From: Brienomyrus brachyistius
Lineage: Eukaryota; Chordata; Actinopteri; Osteoglossiformes; Mormyridae
Assembly: GCF_023856365.1 (NCBI RefSeq)
Contig: NW_026043020.1
Span: 1 to 64,000, forward strand
Length of the DNA stretch: 64,000 nucleotides
Reading direction: 5' to 3'
Positions 10,650-22,744 of this stretch are shown in pieces. Under the pieces are notes generated by a model. It was given only the letters and a program-made list of their open reading frames with translations. It had not been told where the DNA came from and ran no database searches. The position numbers and the translations under genes are program-made. Position 1 is the stretch's first letter. Every line of letters starts with the position of its first letter.

Positions 10650-11570
10650 GACAGAAGTGTTGGTTTTTGGTAACTCCACTCCTCTGACCTCCACTGTAAT
10701 TTTAGGTTCCTTGGAACAATATTGTAAACCAGTCATCACACACCTAGGGGTTAAAGTCGACACCAACCTTAAGTTTGACACTCAGATAAGGTTAGTTGTC
10801 AAGTCAAGCTTTTTACAATTGAGGCAGTTGGCCAAAATAAAGCCAATTCTTTCTAGGCAGCACTTTGAGACAGTAATCCACTCTTTTGTCACTACTAGTT
10901 TGGACCACTGTAACGCCCTCTATGTTGGGGTTAGAGGCTCCACTATTGTTCACCTCCAGAAGGTTCAAAATGCTGCCGCACATGGAAATATGAGCATGTC
11001 TCCCCCATTTTAGCCTCACTCCACTGGCTGCCCGTACATTTTAGGATTCATTTTAAAATTCTGTTATTTGCTTTTAAAGCCCTCAGTGGTCTTGCTCCAT
11101 CTGACCTGTGTGAGCTGCTTCACCCTTACACCCCCACCCGCTCTCTCAGGTCAGCTGATCAGCTGTTCCTGACGGTTCCTAAGACTCAGCGTGAGCTTAG
11201 AGGGGATCGAGCCTTTGCAGTCGCAGCTCCTAAAATGTGGAATGACTTGCCTTTTCACATTAGAGAGGAATCCCCTCTGTCCGTTTTTAAATCTCTTCTA
11301 ATCTCTTCTCCTTCACCTTTGACACATTGTGAGATGTTAATTTTAATAGTAAATCTTATTTTAATCTTAGCCTTTTCTTTATTAATTAATAGATTTTTTT
11401 AAATTTTTATTAATGGCCTTTTACTCACATTGAATGTTTTGGTTTTTATTAAATTTCTTTTACTTCGTTTTTAAGTGTGTGAATGTTTTTATTTATTCCT
11501 TTGTGCAGCACTTTGGTCCATAAGGTTGTTTAAAGTGCTTTTCAAATAAAGAGCTGGATTGGATTACATT
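10650..11570 (+). mobile_element. L2-type LINE, 5'-truncated, with 3' end
   Basis: The plus frame encodes an RT thumb and C-terminal region: THLGVKVD, VVKSSFLQLRQLAKIKP, LDHCNALYVG and LQKVQNAAA, then after a frame break LHWLPVHFRIHFKILLFAFK and PKMWNDLP. The 3' UTR ends with AAATAAAGAGCTGGATTGGATT, the GGATT-type tail of fish L2 elements. Lesions in the frame mark a dead copy. Confidence 0.85.
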
Positions 11571-12046
11571 GGAAGATGGCTCAACAAATCTCTTTCACAG
11601 AATGTAAAATTCGACAGAGGGCGCAAGGTGACATTCTGTCAGGGGCCCAGAATTTTTAGCTACACCTCTGTGTTACTGTGTTTTTTTTGTTCTAGCCATC
11701 AATAACTCTGGAGTTGCTATATCGCCACCTGGTGGTGAAAAGATCAGACAAAAATATGTACACATGTTACCAACAGTTTGAAATTGAAGTGCAGAGTTAA
11801 CAGGTTTAATTAATCGTCCCCACGGATGCCAGTCATGAAATTTGAGAATTGCAAATTAAAACACAGGAAAAAATCAGGAACACTACAAGATAAAATATTT
11901 AGCAAACACTCAATGTGCATCCAGGGTGACAAGGGACAACTGGAGGATGATATGACAATCTGACAGTGACATTCACAGCACTTTATATGTTGCCAAAAAC
12001 AGAAAAGGGGATTAAAATCAAGAATCAGAAATCATGTATGAGGGTG

Positions 12047-12322
12047 GGGCTGCTTGGTGGTGCAGTGATTAGCACTGTTACCTCCCACCACTGGGACTCA
12101 GGTTCGAGTCTCCGCCTGGGTCACATGTGTGGGGAGTTTGCATGTTCTCTCTTGCTAAATTGGCCGTAGGAGTGCATGTGTGTGTGAATGGTGTGTGAAT
12201 GTGCCTTGCAATGAGCTGCCCCCCCGTCCTGGGTTGTTCCCTGCCTCGTGCACAGATCCTTCCAGGATAGGCTCTGGACCCCCCGCGACCCAGTAGCATA
12301 AGCGGTTTAGACAATGGATGGA
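12047..12322 (+). mobile_element. tRNA-derived SINE with perfect 12-bp target-site duplication
   Basis: The head contains an A-box-like TGGTGCAGTGATT and a B box GGTTCGAGTC (12101-12110), the internal RNA polymerase III promoter of tRNA-like SINEs. The body ends in GACCCAGTAGCATAAGCGG and a GGAT tail. Perfect duplicates of TGTATGAGGGTG lie at 12035-12046 and 12323-12334, proving retroposition in plus orientation. An internal part seen in longer copies is missing. Confidence 0.92.
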
Positions 12323-12334
12323 TGTATGAGGGTG

Positions 12335-12575
12335 AGTCACAATGACGACAGCTGCTCTGTTGACTTGGTCCCAGGAGTCGTCAGCGTTGGTCTGCCGGGG
12401 CCCCCGTCCTGTCTGTGGAAGCACCCGTCTTGTTGGCTGTTCTCTCTGCCTGGGCCCCCTCTCCTGCTGCCTCACGTTTGGGTTGAAGTGGCTCCCCAGT
12501 GCTTCTGTAAAGCTCTTTGTGTATCTTAGAAAAGGGCTGTATAAATGTAACATTCATTCATTTATTCAAGGTCCC
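12335..12575 (+). repeat. Interspersed repeat with (ATTC)n tail
   Basis: GC-rich non-coding body ending GTATAAATGTAACATTCATTC, a retroposon-like 3' end with a short tandem tail. I recognise the type, not the family. Confidence 0.45.
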
Positions 12576-13190
12576 AGCCAGAAGAGTGCAGTACTACACT
12601 GTCCCCCACAGCCTGAATCAGCTGGATGTTATAGGATTAAGACACTTCCTGCATTAGGCCATTTACCCTCAGTGTATTTCCATACCCTGACAGGATGGAT
12701 GACAATACTATGGCCCTAATTTTCAATACACAGTTTTCACAGGAGTCTCACCCTCATCCACATTCTCTGCATTCCTTATCTCATGCTTCTTTGCCACCCG
12801 CATCTCCTCTGCCTGCTTTGTCTCATTTTCCCACAATTGAAACACCGTCCAATTTGTCTCTGTTTTAGTTCTACCACATTAGTCCCTGAGCAACCAGTCT
12901 GATCCCGTTCCTCTAATTTCAGATGCATCTGGCTTATCTGATTGGGACTGAAGCTGCTGTTACTAGGAAAACCACATTCGTCCCACTGGGGCAGGTCTGA
13001 CACCGCGTCCTTCCCATATGTCTCCCATAATTGTTGTACAGAATTTCAGCTGGAGTTCTTTCCCAGAAGCAAGTAATTTCACTTTAGCACCTGTTCAGTA
13101 AAAGTCAAGTAGGTCTTTAATGTTATTTTTAACTTTACACAGTTGAGTATAGTACAGTTACAAAAGAAACTGTTTCCCTCGGACCAAGGT
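12576..13190. other. Unassigned non-coding interval
   Basis: No gene was recognised. A minus-strand 75-residue frame at 12776-13003 contains CFNCGK, which resembles the start of a zinc knuckle but lacks the remaining His and Cys. Confidence 0.3.
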
Positions 13191-13476
13191 GCTACTTAAA
13201 TTAACAGAAGACTAACACATACCAACCTAGCAACATACTGTATGGTGCATAATGAGCAAAAACTGTGCAAACATTGCAGGACAGTGCAAAAAGAGAGGAC
13301 AACTGACACCAACGAGCACAAACAGCACAGTAAACCCAGTACTGAGAAGGCGCAGTTTGGTTGTCCAATGAGGTAGCAATAAAAATAAATAAAAGTAACT
13401 GTAAACATGGCGACAATAAGATAAAAAATAGTAGTTAAATAATAAAGTGTGTTAATGAGTGTATGTGTGTGTGGTA

Positions 13477-15060
13477 TCAGATTAGTCCCTGAGAGTTCAG
13501 TAGTCTGACGGCATGGGGGATAAAGCTGTTTGAGTCTGGCTGTGAAGGCCCGAATGCTCCGGGACCTATTTCCAGAAGGCAGGAGGGTGAAACGATAATG
13601 TGAGGGGTGGGTGGGGTCATCCACAATGGTGGTGGCTTTGCGGATGCAGTGTGTGGTGTGAATATCTGTGATGGAGGGGAGAGATATGTTAGGGTTATCT
13701 TCTTCTGAAGATGCGCTGGAAACAAACCAGTCTCTGAACACAGAACAACACAGACAGCTGTGATGACGTTTTACTTGCTGCAAGGTGTAGGGAATCCACT
13801 TGCAGAGTCTCCGCAGTTTCAGCAAAATGATGGTTTATTGAACAGCAAAAATAATACAATGTAATACAGTGTAGAGACACACCGGGTACTGAAAGGCAGC
13901 TCAGATACAAATTGAAGACAGTTCTTCACCCCCCTTTATACCCAAAAAGGCCCTCCCCACCAAGGTGTTGTGTGTAGGTGTTGTGAGTGAATTTACATAT
14001 AAAGAGTGACCCCCTGGAGTGTGAGGATCCTGAGACAGGGACGGGACAGGACAGGGTGGAGACTTTTATGATCATTGTAATTCAATTCTTATCACCTTAT
14101 CTTATCCTTATCACCATAGTGGTGCCAACTGGAACCCCCATTCTCTCCCTGGCTTCCCCCATGATCATAAATTCCTAACATTGTCTGCATTCAAATGATC
14201 AACCAAGAACCTTGGGACATTTTTACCACTTTTCCTTACAAAGGGAAGCCCGGTCCTGACCTCGAGGTGTCAGCCTCTCAGTCGAACTCAGCCAACTTCG
14301 AAAGAGTAACTCCCCTCGCAGTGTCTTTTATTGAGGTACACAAACAGGATATGCAACTGACATTGAACATTGTTTGTCACCATATATGGGGTGGAAATAT
14401 TCAAGCGACAGTTCTTGAGACGTGTTATTGCTCAATTAAGATCAAGCTGCGGCAGGGTGTTGTTTCTAAGCGTCTAGCAAAATGATGATAAAAAAAGTAC
14501 ATATTTCTCTAACACGATACTCCCAATGATTTTCTCACCTGTCATCACTATCTGTTGTAGGGACTTGTGATCTGAGGCGACACAGTTCTCAAAGCAGACC
14601 GTGATGCAGCTGCTCAGGGTGCTTTCAACAGTTCCCCAATAGAGTGTGAGAATGGGAGATGGGCTTTTCTGAGCTTCCGTGGAGAGTAGAGGTGCTGCTG
14701 TGCTTTCCTTACTATGGAGCTGATGTTGAAGGACCTGGTGAGATTCTCCGCCAGATGGACAACAAGGAATCTGGTACTCTCTACGATCTCCACAGATGAG
14801 CCATCGATGTGCAGCAGAGAGTGGTCACTCTGTGTTTTGTGTTCTTCTAACGTCAACAACCATCTCTTTGGTCAACATTCAGAGACAGGTTGTTGGCTCT
14901 GCAGCAGTCCGATAGTCATCACACTTCCTCTTTGTATGCTGAGTCACCGTTTTTATTGATGAGACCCACAACAGTCTTGTCATCTGCCTGATGTTGATGA
15001 TGGAATTCGAAATGTGCATTGCTGCTCAGTTGTGAGTCATCGGAGTTAACAGCAGTGGGC
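13477..15060 (-). mobile_element. LINE reverse transcriptase, minus strand, split by an insertion
   Basis: From 15060 downwards the minus strand encodes ADDKTVVGLINKNGDSAYKEE (shortened: RT FADD region), then HSLLHIDGSSVEIVESTRF and VRKAQQHLYSPRKL, interrupted at 14514. It resumes at 13686 with ITDIHTTHCIRKATTIVDDP, FTLLPSGNRSRSIRAF and AVRLLNSQG. This is the RT C-terminus of a very common fish LINE. Frames are broken, so the copy is inactive. The 828-bp piece between the halves is listed as a candidate solo LTR. Confidence 0.85.
13687..14514 (-). mobile_element. Candidate solo LTR inserted in a LINE
   Basis: The insert interrupts LINE RT coding sequence exactly between two halves of one frame. 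It begins TGTTAG and ends CTAACA, the terminal pattern of an LTR. An AATAAA on the minus strand near 13836 suits an R region near the 13687 end. The flanks share GATA (13683-13686 and 14516-14519), but one base intervenes on the right, so the target duplication is only approximate. It has no coding capacity. Confidence 0.6.
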
Positions 15061-15084
15061 TGAGCATAAAGTCCTGGGTTCCTG

Positions 15085-15613
15085 CTACAGCGTCTGAGCA
15101 GTTGCCTTCGTCGCCCATAGCTCCTGCGCAGCCCGAGCAGCCGCCTCCGCTGCCCCCTGCGGCCCCAGAGCCCGAGCAGCCGCCGCCTGCTTTGCCCGTA
15201 GCTCCTGAGCAGCCGCCTCCGCTGCCCCCTGCGGCCCCAGAGCCCACGCCCGAGGCGCTCCCTCCGCCTCAAATGACTGTGCCCCCTGGGGCTCTTGTTC
15301 CTGGCCCCACTCCTGTCCCTGACCCAGCTCCAGACTTTCCTGCCCTAGTCCCCGAGGAGGTCCCGGACAGTCTGACCACCGTGTGTGCCACGCCCCCTGA
15401 TTATCCACGTGTGCTTCCCTGATCGTACCCAGCTGTGTCCGATTATTTTCAATCAGTCCTGTCTATTTGAGTTCATGTCTTACTAGAGTTCAGTGTCCGT
15501 CATTGAAGTCCGTCTGCGTGAGATGTTTCCTGCACCCCGTGTTCCTAATAAATCCCCGTATCCTGCCTGCCTTGCCTGTTTCCTGCCCGTCCGCCGCTCC
15601 CGTTAAATGGCGA
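15085..15613 (+). mobile_element. Proline-rich retroelement 3' fragment, copy A
   Basis: A plus frame (stop at 15422) encodes about 105 residues of Pro/Ala/Glu-rich repeats (APEPEQPPP type) ending VCATPPDYPRVLP. A roughly 190-bp tail follows with AATAAA near 15548 and a terminal CGATCGTGACA. The same C-terminus and tail recur at 34700-35960. I infer the 3' end of a polyprotein-encoding retroelement. The class is not identified, and the CGTGACA end would suit an LTR. Confidence 0.55.
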
Positions 15614-16018
15614 TCGTGACACAAGGCACACGCACATCAAGTACCAATGCAGCAAATACAGATGAACAATTTAGGAGGAATACTAGTCAAAGGAAGGAAG
15701 AAAAGCAGCCCACCCTATCTCATGGTCACGGACACAAACATCAGGGAGTGTTATGAAGAAGACATCACACTTAACACCATTGGTTTTATGCAGTGAATTA
15801 CACCAGAGAGAGTTTTTACATTCTAGCTGTGTTACGTAACATTCCTCAGCCTTCAGGTTTTTTCCACACAATGCACGACATGCAGGGGTGCCAAACAAAA
15901 CAGCGGAACTGCAGTGTAGCCAATTATTTGTTTCAGTAGTTTTAAGAAAACTAGAACATAAAATGTTTGTTTTACTTAGTCCACAAAAGAGTTTTTACCT
16001 ATCTTAGTGTATTTTACA
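15614..16018. other. Unassigned non-coding interval
   Basis: No gene, structured RNA or known repeat was recognised between the proline-rich element and the gag-like fragment. Confidence 0.3.
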
Positions 16019-17512
16019 TCACATACACTCTCGGTCCGTTGTGGAGTCCATCCCACTGTAGTTGGAGAATGCTGCCATCAGTCGCTTGGTGTAGCACTCG
16101 CAGGATTTACCAGGCTCCTGTTTAAACTGATGCATCATGCCCCAGTCCATGCGCAGGAGGACCAGTCTCTGAAGGGCTGTCGCATGGTGAGGCCTGTTCT
16201 GCCTGGGGTCCAGCAGGTCACTGGCAATGTCCTTCAACTCACAGTGGGCTTGCGTTCATAGTGGGGTACCGCAGGGTTCGATTTTAGGACCACTATTGTT
16301 CCTAATTTACATAAATGATATGGATACCAATATATACAGTAAACTGGTGAAATTTGCAGATGACACCAAGGTGGGTGGTGTAGCAGATACTGAATTAGTG
16401 GCTCAGCAGCTACAGCGGGATCTTGATTTAATTAGTGACTGGGCCGATACCTGGCAGATGAAATTTAACGTCGATAAATATAAGGTACTCCATCTAGGGA
16501 GCAGAAATATAAAGTACAGGTATTTCATGGGTGTCACTGAAATAAAGGTAGCTGATCATGAGAAAGACCTTGGTGTGTATGTTGATGCTTCCATGTCCCA
16601 TTCTCGCCAGTGTGGGGAAGCAATAAAAAAGGCCAATAGGATGTTGGGGTATATCTCCAGGTGTGTGGAGTTTAAGTCAAGGGAGGTAATGCTAAGATTA
16701 TACAATTCCTTGGTGAGACCTCACCTAGAATATTGTGTGCAGGTTTGGTCACCATATCTTAAAAAGGACATTGTGGCCTTAGAAAAGGTGCAGCGTAGGG
16801 CCACAAAAATGATTCCTGGTCTTAGAGGAATGTCATACGAGGAACGGTTACTTGAGCTAAATCTGTTCAGTCTCAAGCAAAGGAGATTGAGGGGGGACAT
16901 GATCCAGGTATATAAGATTCTAACAGGTTTGGATGCTGTTCAACCAAATAGTTACTTCAGCATTAGTTTAAATACACGAACTCGTGGCCATAGGTGGAAA
17001 TTAGCGGGAGAACATTTCAAGCTGGATTTAAGGAAGCACTTCTTTACGCAGCGTGTAGAGTATGGAATAGTCTTCCTGATAATGTAGTGCAAGCTGAATC
17101 CTTGGGTTCCTTTAAATCAGAGCTAGATAAGATTTTAACGACTCTGAGCTATTAGTTTAGTTCTCCCCAAGCGAGCTTGATGGGCCGAATGGCCTCGTCT
17201 CGTTTGTATAGTTCTTATGTTCTTATGTTCAACTCCTTCATCTACAGTGTCAGATGAGCAAACCTTATCTCCCCCTTGAGGATTTGGACATACCAACATA
17301 GGGGCAAGAATTTCTGCTACCTCGTCCTGCTGCCTGAGCGTTTCGCCACGGCACTTCTTCACCGAGAAGGAGGTAGAGTCGGGTGCTGAATGGTTATGAT
17401 CCTCGTCTGCAGGGGGGAGAGGGGAAGGGGCAGGGGAACCACTGGCTACTCCTCCCTCGGTGGCATAAGGAGGAAGCTGCTGTTTGGGCAGCAATGCTTG
17501 GGCAGGAGCCAC
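16019..17512 (-). pseudogene. Retroelement gag-like fragment, split by a LINE
   Basis: Two minus-strand pieces flank a LINE. The upstream piece (17512-17231) is Pro/Ser-rich, as in matrix regions. The downstream piece (16240-16019) encodes LLDPRQNRP, then LVLLRMDWGMMHQF and KSCECYTKRLMAAFSNYSG, resembling a retroviral capsid. The pieces differ by one frame where they join. No zinc knuckle or pol follows. The family is uncertain and the fragment is non-functional. Confidence 0.5.
16241..17230 (+). mobile_element. CR1/Rex-like LINE, 5'-truncated, with target-site duplication
   Basis: A 286-codon plus frame (16227-17087) encodes most of an RT: GVPQGSILGPLLFLIYIND, KFADDTKVGG, LVRPHLEYCVQVWSPY and KVQRRATKMIPGLRGM. 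A frame break near the end is followed by the 3' UTR with ATGGGCCGAATGGCC and a TTCTTATG tail. TTCAACTC flanks it at 16233-16240 and 17228-17235. The frame is nearly intact, so the insertion is fairly young. It interrupts the minus-strand gag-like fragment. Related minus-strand copies lie at 24353-24482 and 28550-29056. Confidence 0.88.
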
Positions 17513-17530
17513 ACAGTTTATTTCTGGGTA

Positions 17531-18637
17531 TCTAATTAGCGGACACCATTAGGTCCCTTCAGGGGCTCCACAGACAAACTCATTGACAAAATAGAATTGT
17601 CACAGAAAAATTCTTTGTCACATGCTCAGTCGACATGGACTGTGTGCTATTTACATATTTTTGGCACAAACGAAATCTCATATGCATATCGATGTATCTT
17701 TGGCACAAGTGGACCTCCATCACTTTAAAGAGGGTAAACTCTGATCAGGAAATTTACGACGTCAGAATAAACGGATTTTTTAACAGAAGTAACTGACATG
17801 CCCTAATAAGGAAATGCATACAATCAGAATACAATATCTGTGGTTTTTAACAGTGGTAACAATCTGATAATGAAAGGAATCAGATCAACATTTCTATAGC
17901 ATGTAACAGAGCTTGCTCCCCTCCAGAACTCATTGTTCCAGTAGTTATCTGAAATCATCTGCAGGAGCTATTCTTTTATTTGTATATTAAGCATAATTAT
18001 TCATGAATATTATTGATTATGTTTATTTGTTTAATGTTTTTATTTATTCGTATTTATTGTTTATAATATAATGTTATATAGTATTGCAACACTTGAAACG
18101 AGAGGTACTTGCCTGCCTTAGTGATATTTACTATTGTCTAAGTGTATTCCCACCTGTAGGAGGCAGCAATGGTTGTTATTAAAGGTGCTGAGATTACGCG
18201 GCTCAGGGCTGAAGGTGCAAAGTGAAACAGTCATTGACCGTATTTGCCATGTGTGATGGTGTCTGCATATCGGCCCTTTTGCGCCAAACAAACCAGTTCA
18301 AAGTACTGTGTGTTAAAATATCATATGAATAAATCCTCTCAAGAACTAAACTCAATATCGTATCCTCATCATTCAACGCGTCTGACTTTTGCACCTCTTA
18401 CCACAAGGCAGTGGATTACATGGGGAAATTACAAACAAGGAGAATTTAATCTGTTTTTCCTCTACATTGTCGTTATTCAGAATATTACAGACTATGAACA
18501 AAAACGGACAATGTAAGAAAATAAAAAAATGTGTATGACAGAAAGCTAGAGTATTTTTGCAATGGTGAGCACTAGCTGGTTTATGTACTAGCTCACACTC
18601 AAGAAACAGCATAAATGCTACTCATACACAGTTGGGG
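17531..18637. other. AT-rich non-coding interval
   Basis: No gene or named repeat was recognised; short open frames here have no family features. Confidence 0.35.
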
Positions 18638-18852
18638 GGCAGGGGTCAGTCCTTGTGCCTGTAATGAGGTCACCAGTTGAAACTAACCCAGCCTCAGCAC
18701 GTCTGTGGGTCCTTGAGCAAGGCCCTTAACCCCCAGCTCCCTGGGCGCCCCAACAGGTAGCTGCACTTCGCGGACAACTTACTCCACAAAGAGTAAGTTG
18801 AGGGAGACATAAAAAACACAATTTCCCCACGGGGATTAATAAAGTCCATCCA
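18638..18852 (+). mobile_element. tRNA-like SINE, GCAAGGCCCTTAACCC family
   Basis: The body contains CCTTGAGCAAGGCCCTTAAC and ends with GGGGATTAATAAAGT and CCATCC, the signature of a widespread fish SINE. Related copies lie at 60203-60370 and, more diverged, 56612-56780. Confidence 0.7.
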
Positions 18853-20749
18853 TCTATGGAATATTATTTAGCACTATATAACGCAGAATATAAGAATTAC
18901 GATTTTATAAAAAGTATGCCAAATATCCATGATATAATCATTACAATGTAAACATTATAATGTAATCAACACAATGGAACCAACTGAGTATGTATTTGCA
19001 CCTTTTGTTAGTCTGAGTTTCTGTTAGCTACTTTGTTAGTCCTGAATCTATGAATATTCACATTTTTATCGCGTATATTTTATCACTATGTAAAAGGACA
19101 AATATATTATCAACCTTTTAGTGAGACAATGTGTAAACGGCTGAAACTACCAAGGTTTACTACTGAAGGAAGGGATTCACCTGAGTTCACCAAAAGTTCA
19201 TGGCTGAGTATTTTTAAAAAACCAAGTGGAGCTGCTCGCGCCACTATTATGTTCAACCGAGAGGCCAAACGGTAAAAGAAATGACTGTCAAACTTATCAC
19301 CTAGGGGTAAATATAAATCTATACAAATATCACCTGCATGCACATTACTTCTTTTACAATAACCAACTCCTGATCCATACTGTTAGTCGTGAAAAAAATA
19401 ACTATTGTGTACATAGAGGCCCTGTGTAAAAAGATAACTGCCAAGGAAAAGATCAAAAACATTTATTTCAAGGATTCAAAGTTTTTATGGTCATGTACAG
19501 TGTACAGTGCAGTTCTTATTTGATTAACTTGAATGTCTTCACAGACAAGACGATTAAACAAATAAAGCAGCGCAACATTATAGTAACTAACAACAAACAA
19601 AGCTCACGAGTACTATTACAATATTCATATCATTTATTTAAATTTAATTTTACCAAGTAAATTAATTGAAAAGCAGTTACCGCTTTACCTGCTTCTCGGG
19701 AGAAATAGCAGATATACAAACGTCATGTATGTAACTAAAATCTTAAGCCAATAAGGGCAAAGTTGTGTCGTAATGGAGGCGGATCCAGCCTGTGCAGCCT
19801 GCTAAGAGGTGCTGCCTGATGTGTCTTGCTCTCGCGGAGTTTTGGTACCATGTGACATGGTGACGTAATGCAACGGGCGATAAAAAATATAACCATGATG
19901 CATTGCGTCAGGACCAGAATGCATTGCTTTAAGCTAGCGCTGTATGTGGGTGCATGAAGTGGAAAGCACCCAATAATAAACATAACATTTTTTAAAAAAT
20001 GTTTTCTTCACCGGTGCAGTGAATTTAAATAAAGAGCTATGATGGTGCTGCAAATGGCTTTGCATAGTAGTTAGTAGTAGCATTAGCCGCTGTGTGCGGC
20101 ATTAGCTTTCTACAGTCCTTACAGATGGTTCGTGTTTTGTCTGTCTCCCTTTCGCCATTTATATTTTCCGCCGGGCACCCGAAATGCTGACACACAAAAG
20201 ATTCAAAAGTGTCTGGGGTATCTACTATAGTAATTTAGTCAGATGCCGACATATTTACAGCAGCTCATTTGCAGCGCATTCGTGAAACGGCTTTTCGCTC
20301 CAACGAGAAATCTCGTCATGTTGTAATATCGCGAGATCTCGTGAGACGCGTTTCACTCCCACTTCTTAGTAACAGTCATGATTTGATAAAGTGACAACCT
20401 GCGTAATAATTGGTAATACATAGAGTTTGCTATTGTTCAGGCTAGCAGACTGTTATGGCTTGAGGTTAATGGTGCCTGTTACTTGTGAATTTTCACATTT
20501 GCAGGGATCTTCTGCCTCGTGAACGTGAAACGGGTAATTATGCTAAAAGAAGAAAAAAGCAGAACTGCAATGTGTGTAAGGCTGGTGCTGATTTTTCAGT
20601 CTGAACACAGTAAAATTTATACAAATTACCTGTATTCAAACTTGTATTCTTTATATAGTTTGGTTAATTACTATTTAAAAGTTTTATCTGCGCTCCATTG
20701 TATAACTTATATTGGAGACTTGTATGTACTTTTCGATTGGAAATGGTTA
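18853..20749. other. AT-rich non-coding interval
   Basis: No gene was recognised. Around 20280-20360 there is a palindrome-rich stretch (GCGAGATCTCG and neighbours) of unknown origin, possibly a transposon end. Confidence 0.35.
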
Positions 20750-20757
20750 GCTGTATA

Positions 20758-20901
20758 CAGGGGCGCCGCTAAGGGGGGGAAAGTTGGGACAATTCTAAGG
20801 GCCCACGCCCTTTAGGGGCCCCCAGAGATCTGAATGGGTGTGGTAGGGGGGCCCAACCTCATATTTTGTCATAGGGCCCAAAATTGCTAGCGGCGCCCCT
20901 G
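20758..20901. mobile_element. hAT-type MITE with perfect 8-bp target-site duplication
   Basis: Terminal inverted repeats CAGGGGCGCCGCTA and TAGCGGCGCCCCTG bound a 144-bp non-coding element. The flanks are perfect 8-bp duplicates GCTGTATA (20750-20757, 20902-20909). CAG-type ends with 8-bp duplications are diagnostic of hAT transposition. Perfect flanks imply a relatively recent insertion. Confidence 0.93.
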
Positions 20902-20909
20902 GCTGTATA

Positions 20910-22740
20910 TACTTTGAATATTTTTATGATTAATTTCTTTGTTTATTTAATTTGGCAACAGATCTGCACTTTTAGCAGTATTGCTGTCAATTTTTGTGAA
21001 AGTTGTTACTAAATAAAACAAAAGAAGCAGACTTGTGTAAATCCTATATTGGTCGTGTATTCTTCCTGTAGCGTAGTGACAGCTTTTTGTACGGAAGCCG
21101 TGAACGGCTGTGCTTGCAAATATATTTTCTTCTGAATAATTAGAAGGATAAGCATATTTTGTCGCCGCCGCGAGATAGTCATGCCATACACAGCTCTGCT
21201 CGTTTTTGTACTGTAACCGTGTTACTTAATTTGCGAATCCATGAATTTAACGTTGACATTAAGTCAACATTGACATTGACAACGTTGACATTAAGTGTTG
21301 CACCTATCTAGTGTTTTACCGTGAAGGGCATGTTATATCTTGTCTCTAAGTCGCACTATGGTCCAGGGGAATGCTATGTCATATTAGAACATGTGTCGAT
21401 GATGTGGCAATATAAATATTTTAGAATACTGTCAGTTTTAGTTTCAGAAATCCATCATTTGAGAAAAAAGGCCAGTCACGACAAATATATATGGAATATA
21501 ACAACAGAGGTTAGCTGTATTTGTTTAAGTGTAAAGATGCACATAGAAACATGCATGAGCTCATCTGAGAATAAACTGAATGCAATGAAGATTTGTGACT
21601 CCTGCTGGAAAATGCGAATAGTGGCAGGGTCTTCAAGCAGTACATTTGTCTGAGAGTCAGTTAATATTAGGAAAGGCACCGTTTTTTTTTTCAATGGCGC
21701 TAATTATCAAGAAGGAAATGGAGTACCCCAGTACCTGGTTTACGGGCACTGGAAGCTCCAGTATCAGTCAGACTTTCATGTAAGTATATGTGTGTTTAAT
21801 GACTTGTGCATGTTTCATCTTTACCAGGGGCAGAGGGGAAACTCAATAAATAGCCTTCTCTCACACTTCCAGGCCTGCAGAACTGAGCATGTCCCCTGGT
21901 TTTGTGCATATGTCTGTAGGCTTTGAGTTTTTCCTATGGGGGCTTCAATTTCCTCCCAGAGTACAAATACGTGCAGATCAGTTGCATTGGGGAGTCCATA
22001 CTGTGATGCTGAGTGGGTGTAGGAGGAGATTGAGAGATGAAACTCCGGATGATTTACTCCCTCGGCTAACTAACCAGAACAGGATCGTACCAATACCAAA
22101 ATGATAAGTTTATAAATGTTTTTCACTACCCTGATTCATTCAGTTATTTCTGTTTGTTAATTCCATCCCCCAAGCAAATACATAAATAAACAAACAAATA
22201 TTCAGGGGGAATGTGTCATAGGTGATAGAATCAGTGGATGAATCTAAAGAAAAAAAGTAATGATTTCTTTCTCTCCAAAACACAATGCACAAAACTCTTA
22301 AGTTAGGTAAGACATTGAAATTTTATGACAGTAGCATGATGCAGAGGAACAACAGAAGGAAAAATCTAACTAAACCTGAGTCAACTAGGACTAATTACAC
22401 TAAATTAAGTGGAACACACAAAATACCTAAAACAACTTAATAAACAAGCAAGAAATATTACATTTGATTAACTATACTGATGCCTGAGGGAAGTTCTTGT
22501 GCATAATGCAGCAAGTATATACAGCTGCAGAGACACTACACATAGTGCAAATAAATTAAAAAGTATACAGTACACACACTGATTCCTGAAAAATCTAAAT
22601 ACCATGGAATACTAATGAAATACTGATGATGATGATAATAATAGAAATAATAATGAATTAGTTTAGGGTATTATGCAATTGACATGTACAATTAAAAAAG
22701 AAATTGCACCAGACATTTCCTGTGGCAAAGAAGGGTTGCT
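20910..22740. other. Non-coding interval
   Basis: No gene recognised. 21925-22000 weakly resembles a degraded SINE body (TTTCCTCCCAGAGTACAAA). Confidence 0.35.
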
Positions 22741-22744
22741 TTGT

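Noticed and set aside
12776..13003. Zinc-knuckle gag fragment
   Set aside because: Only CFNCGK is present; the remaining His and Cys ligands are missing.
20278..20360. Regulatory palindrome cluster (CGCGAGATCTCG)
   Set aside because: No adjacent gene; more likely a transposon end, but no matching partner end was found.
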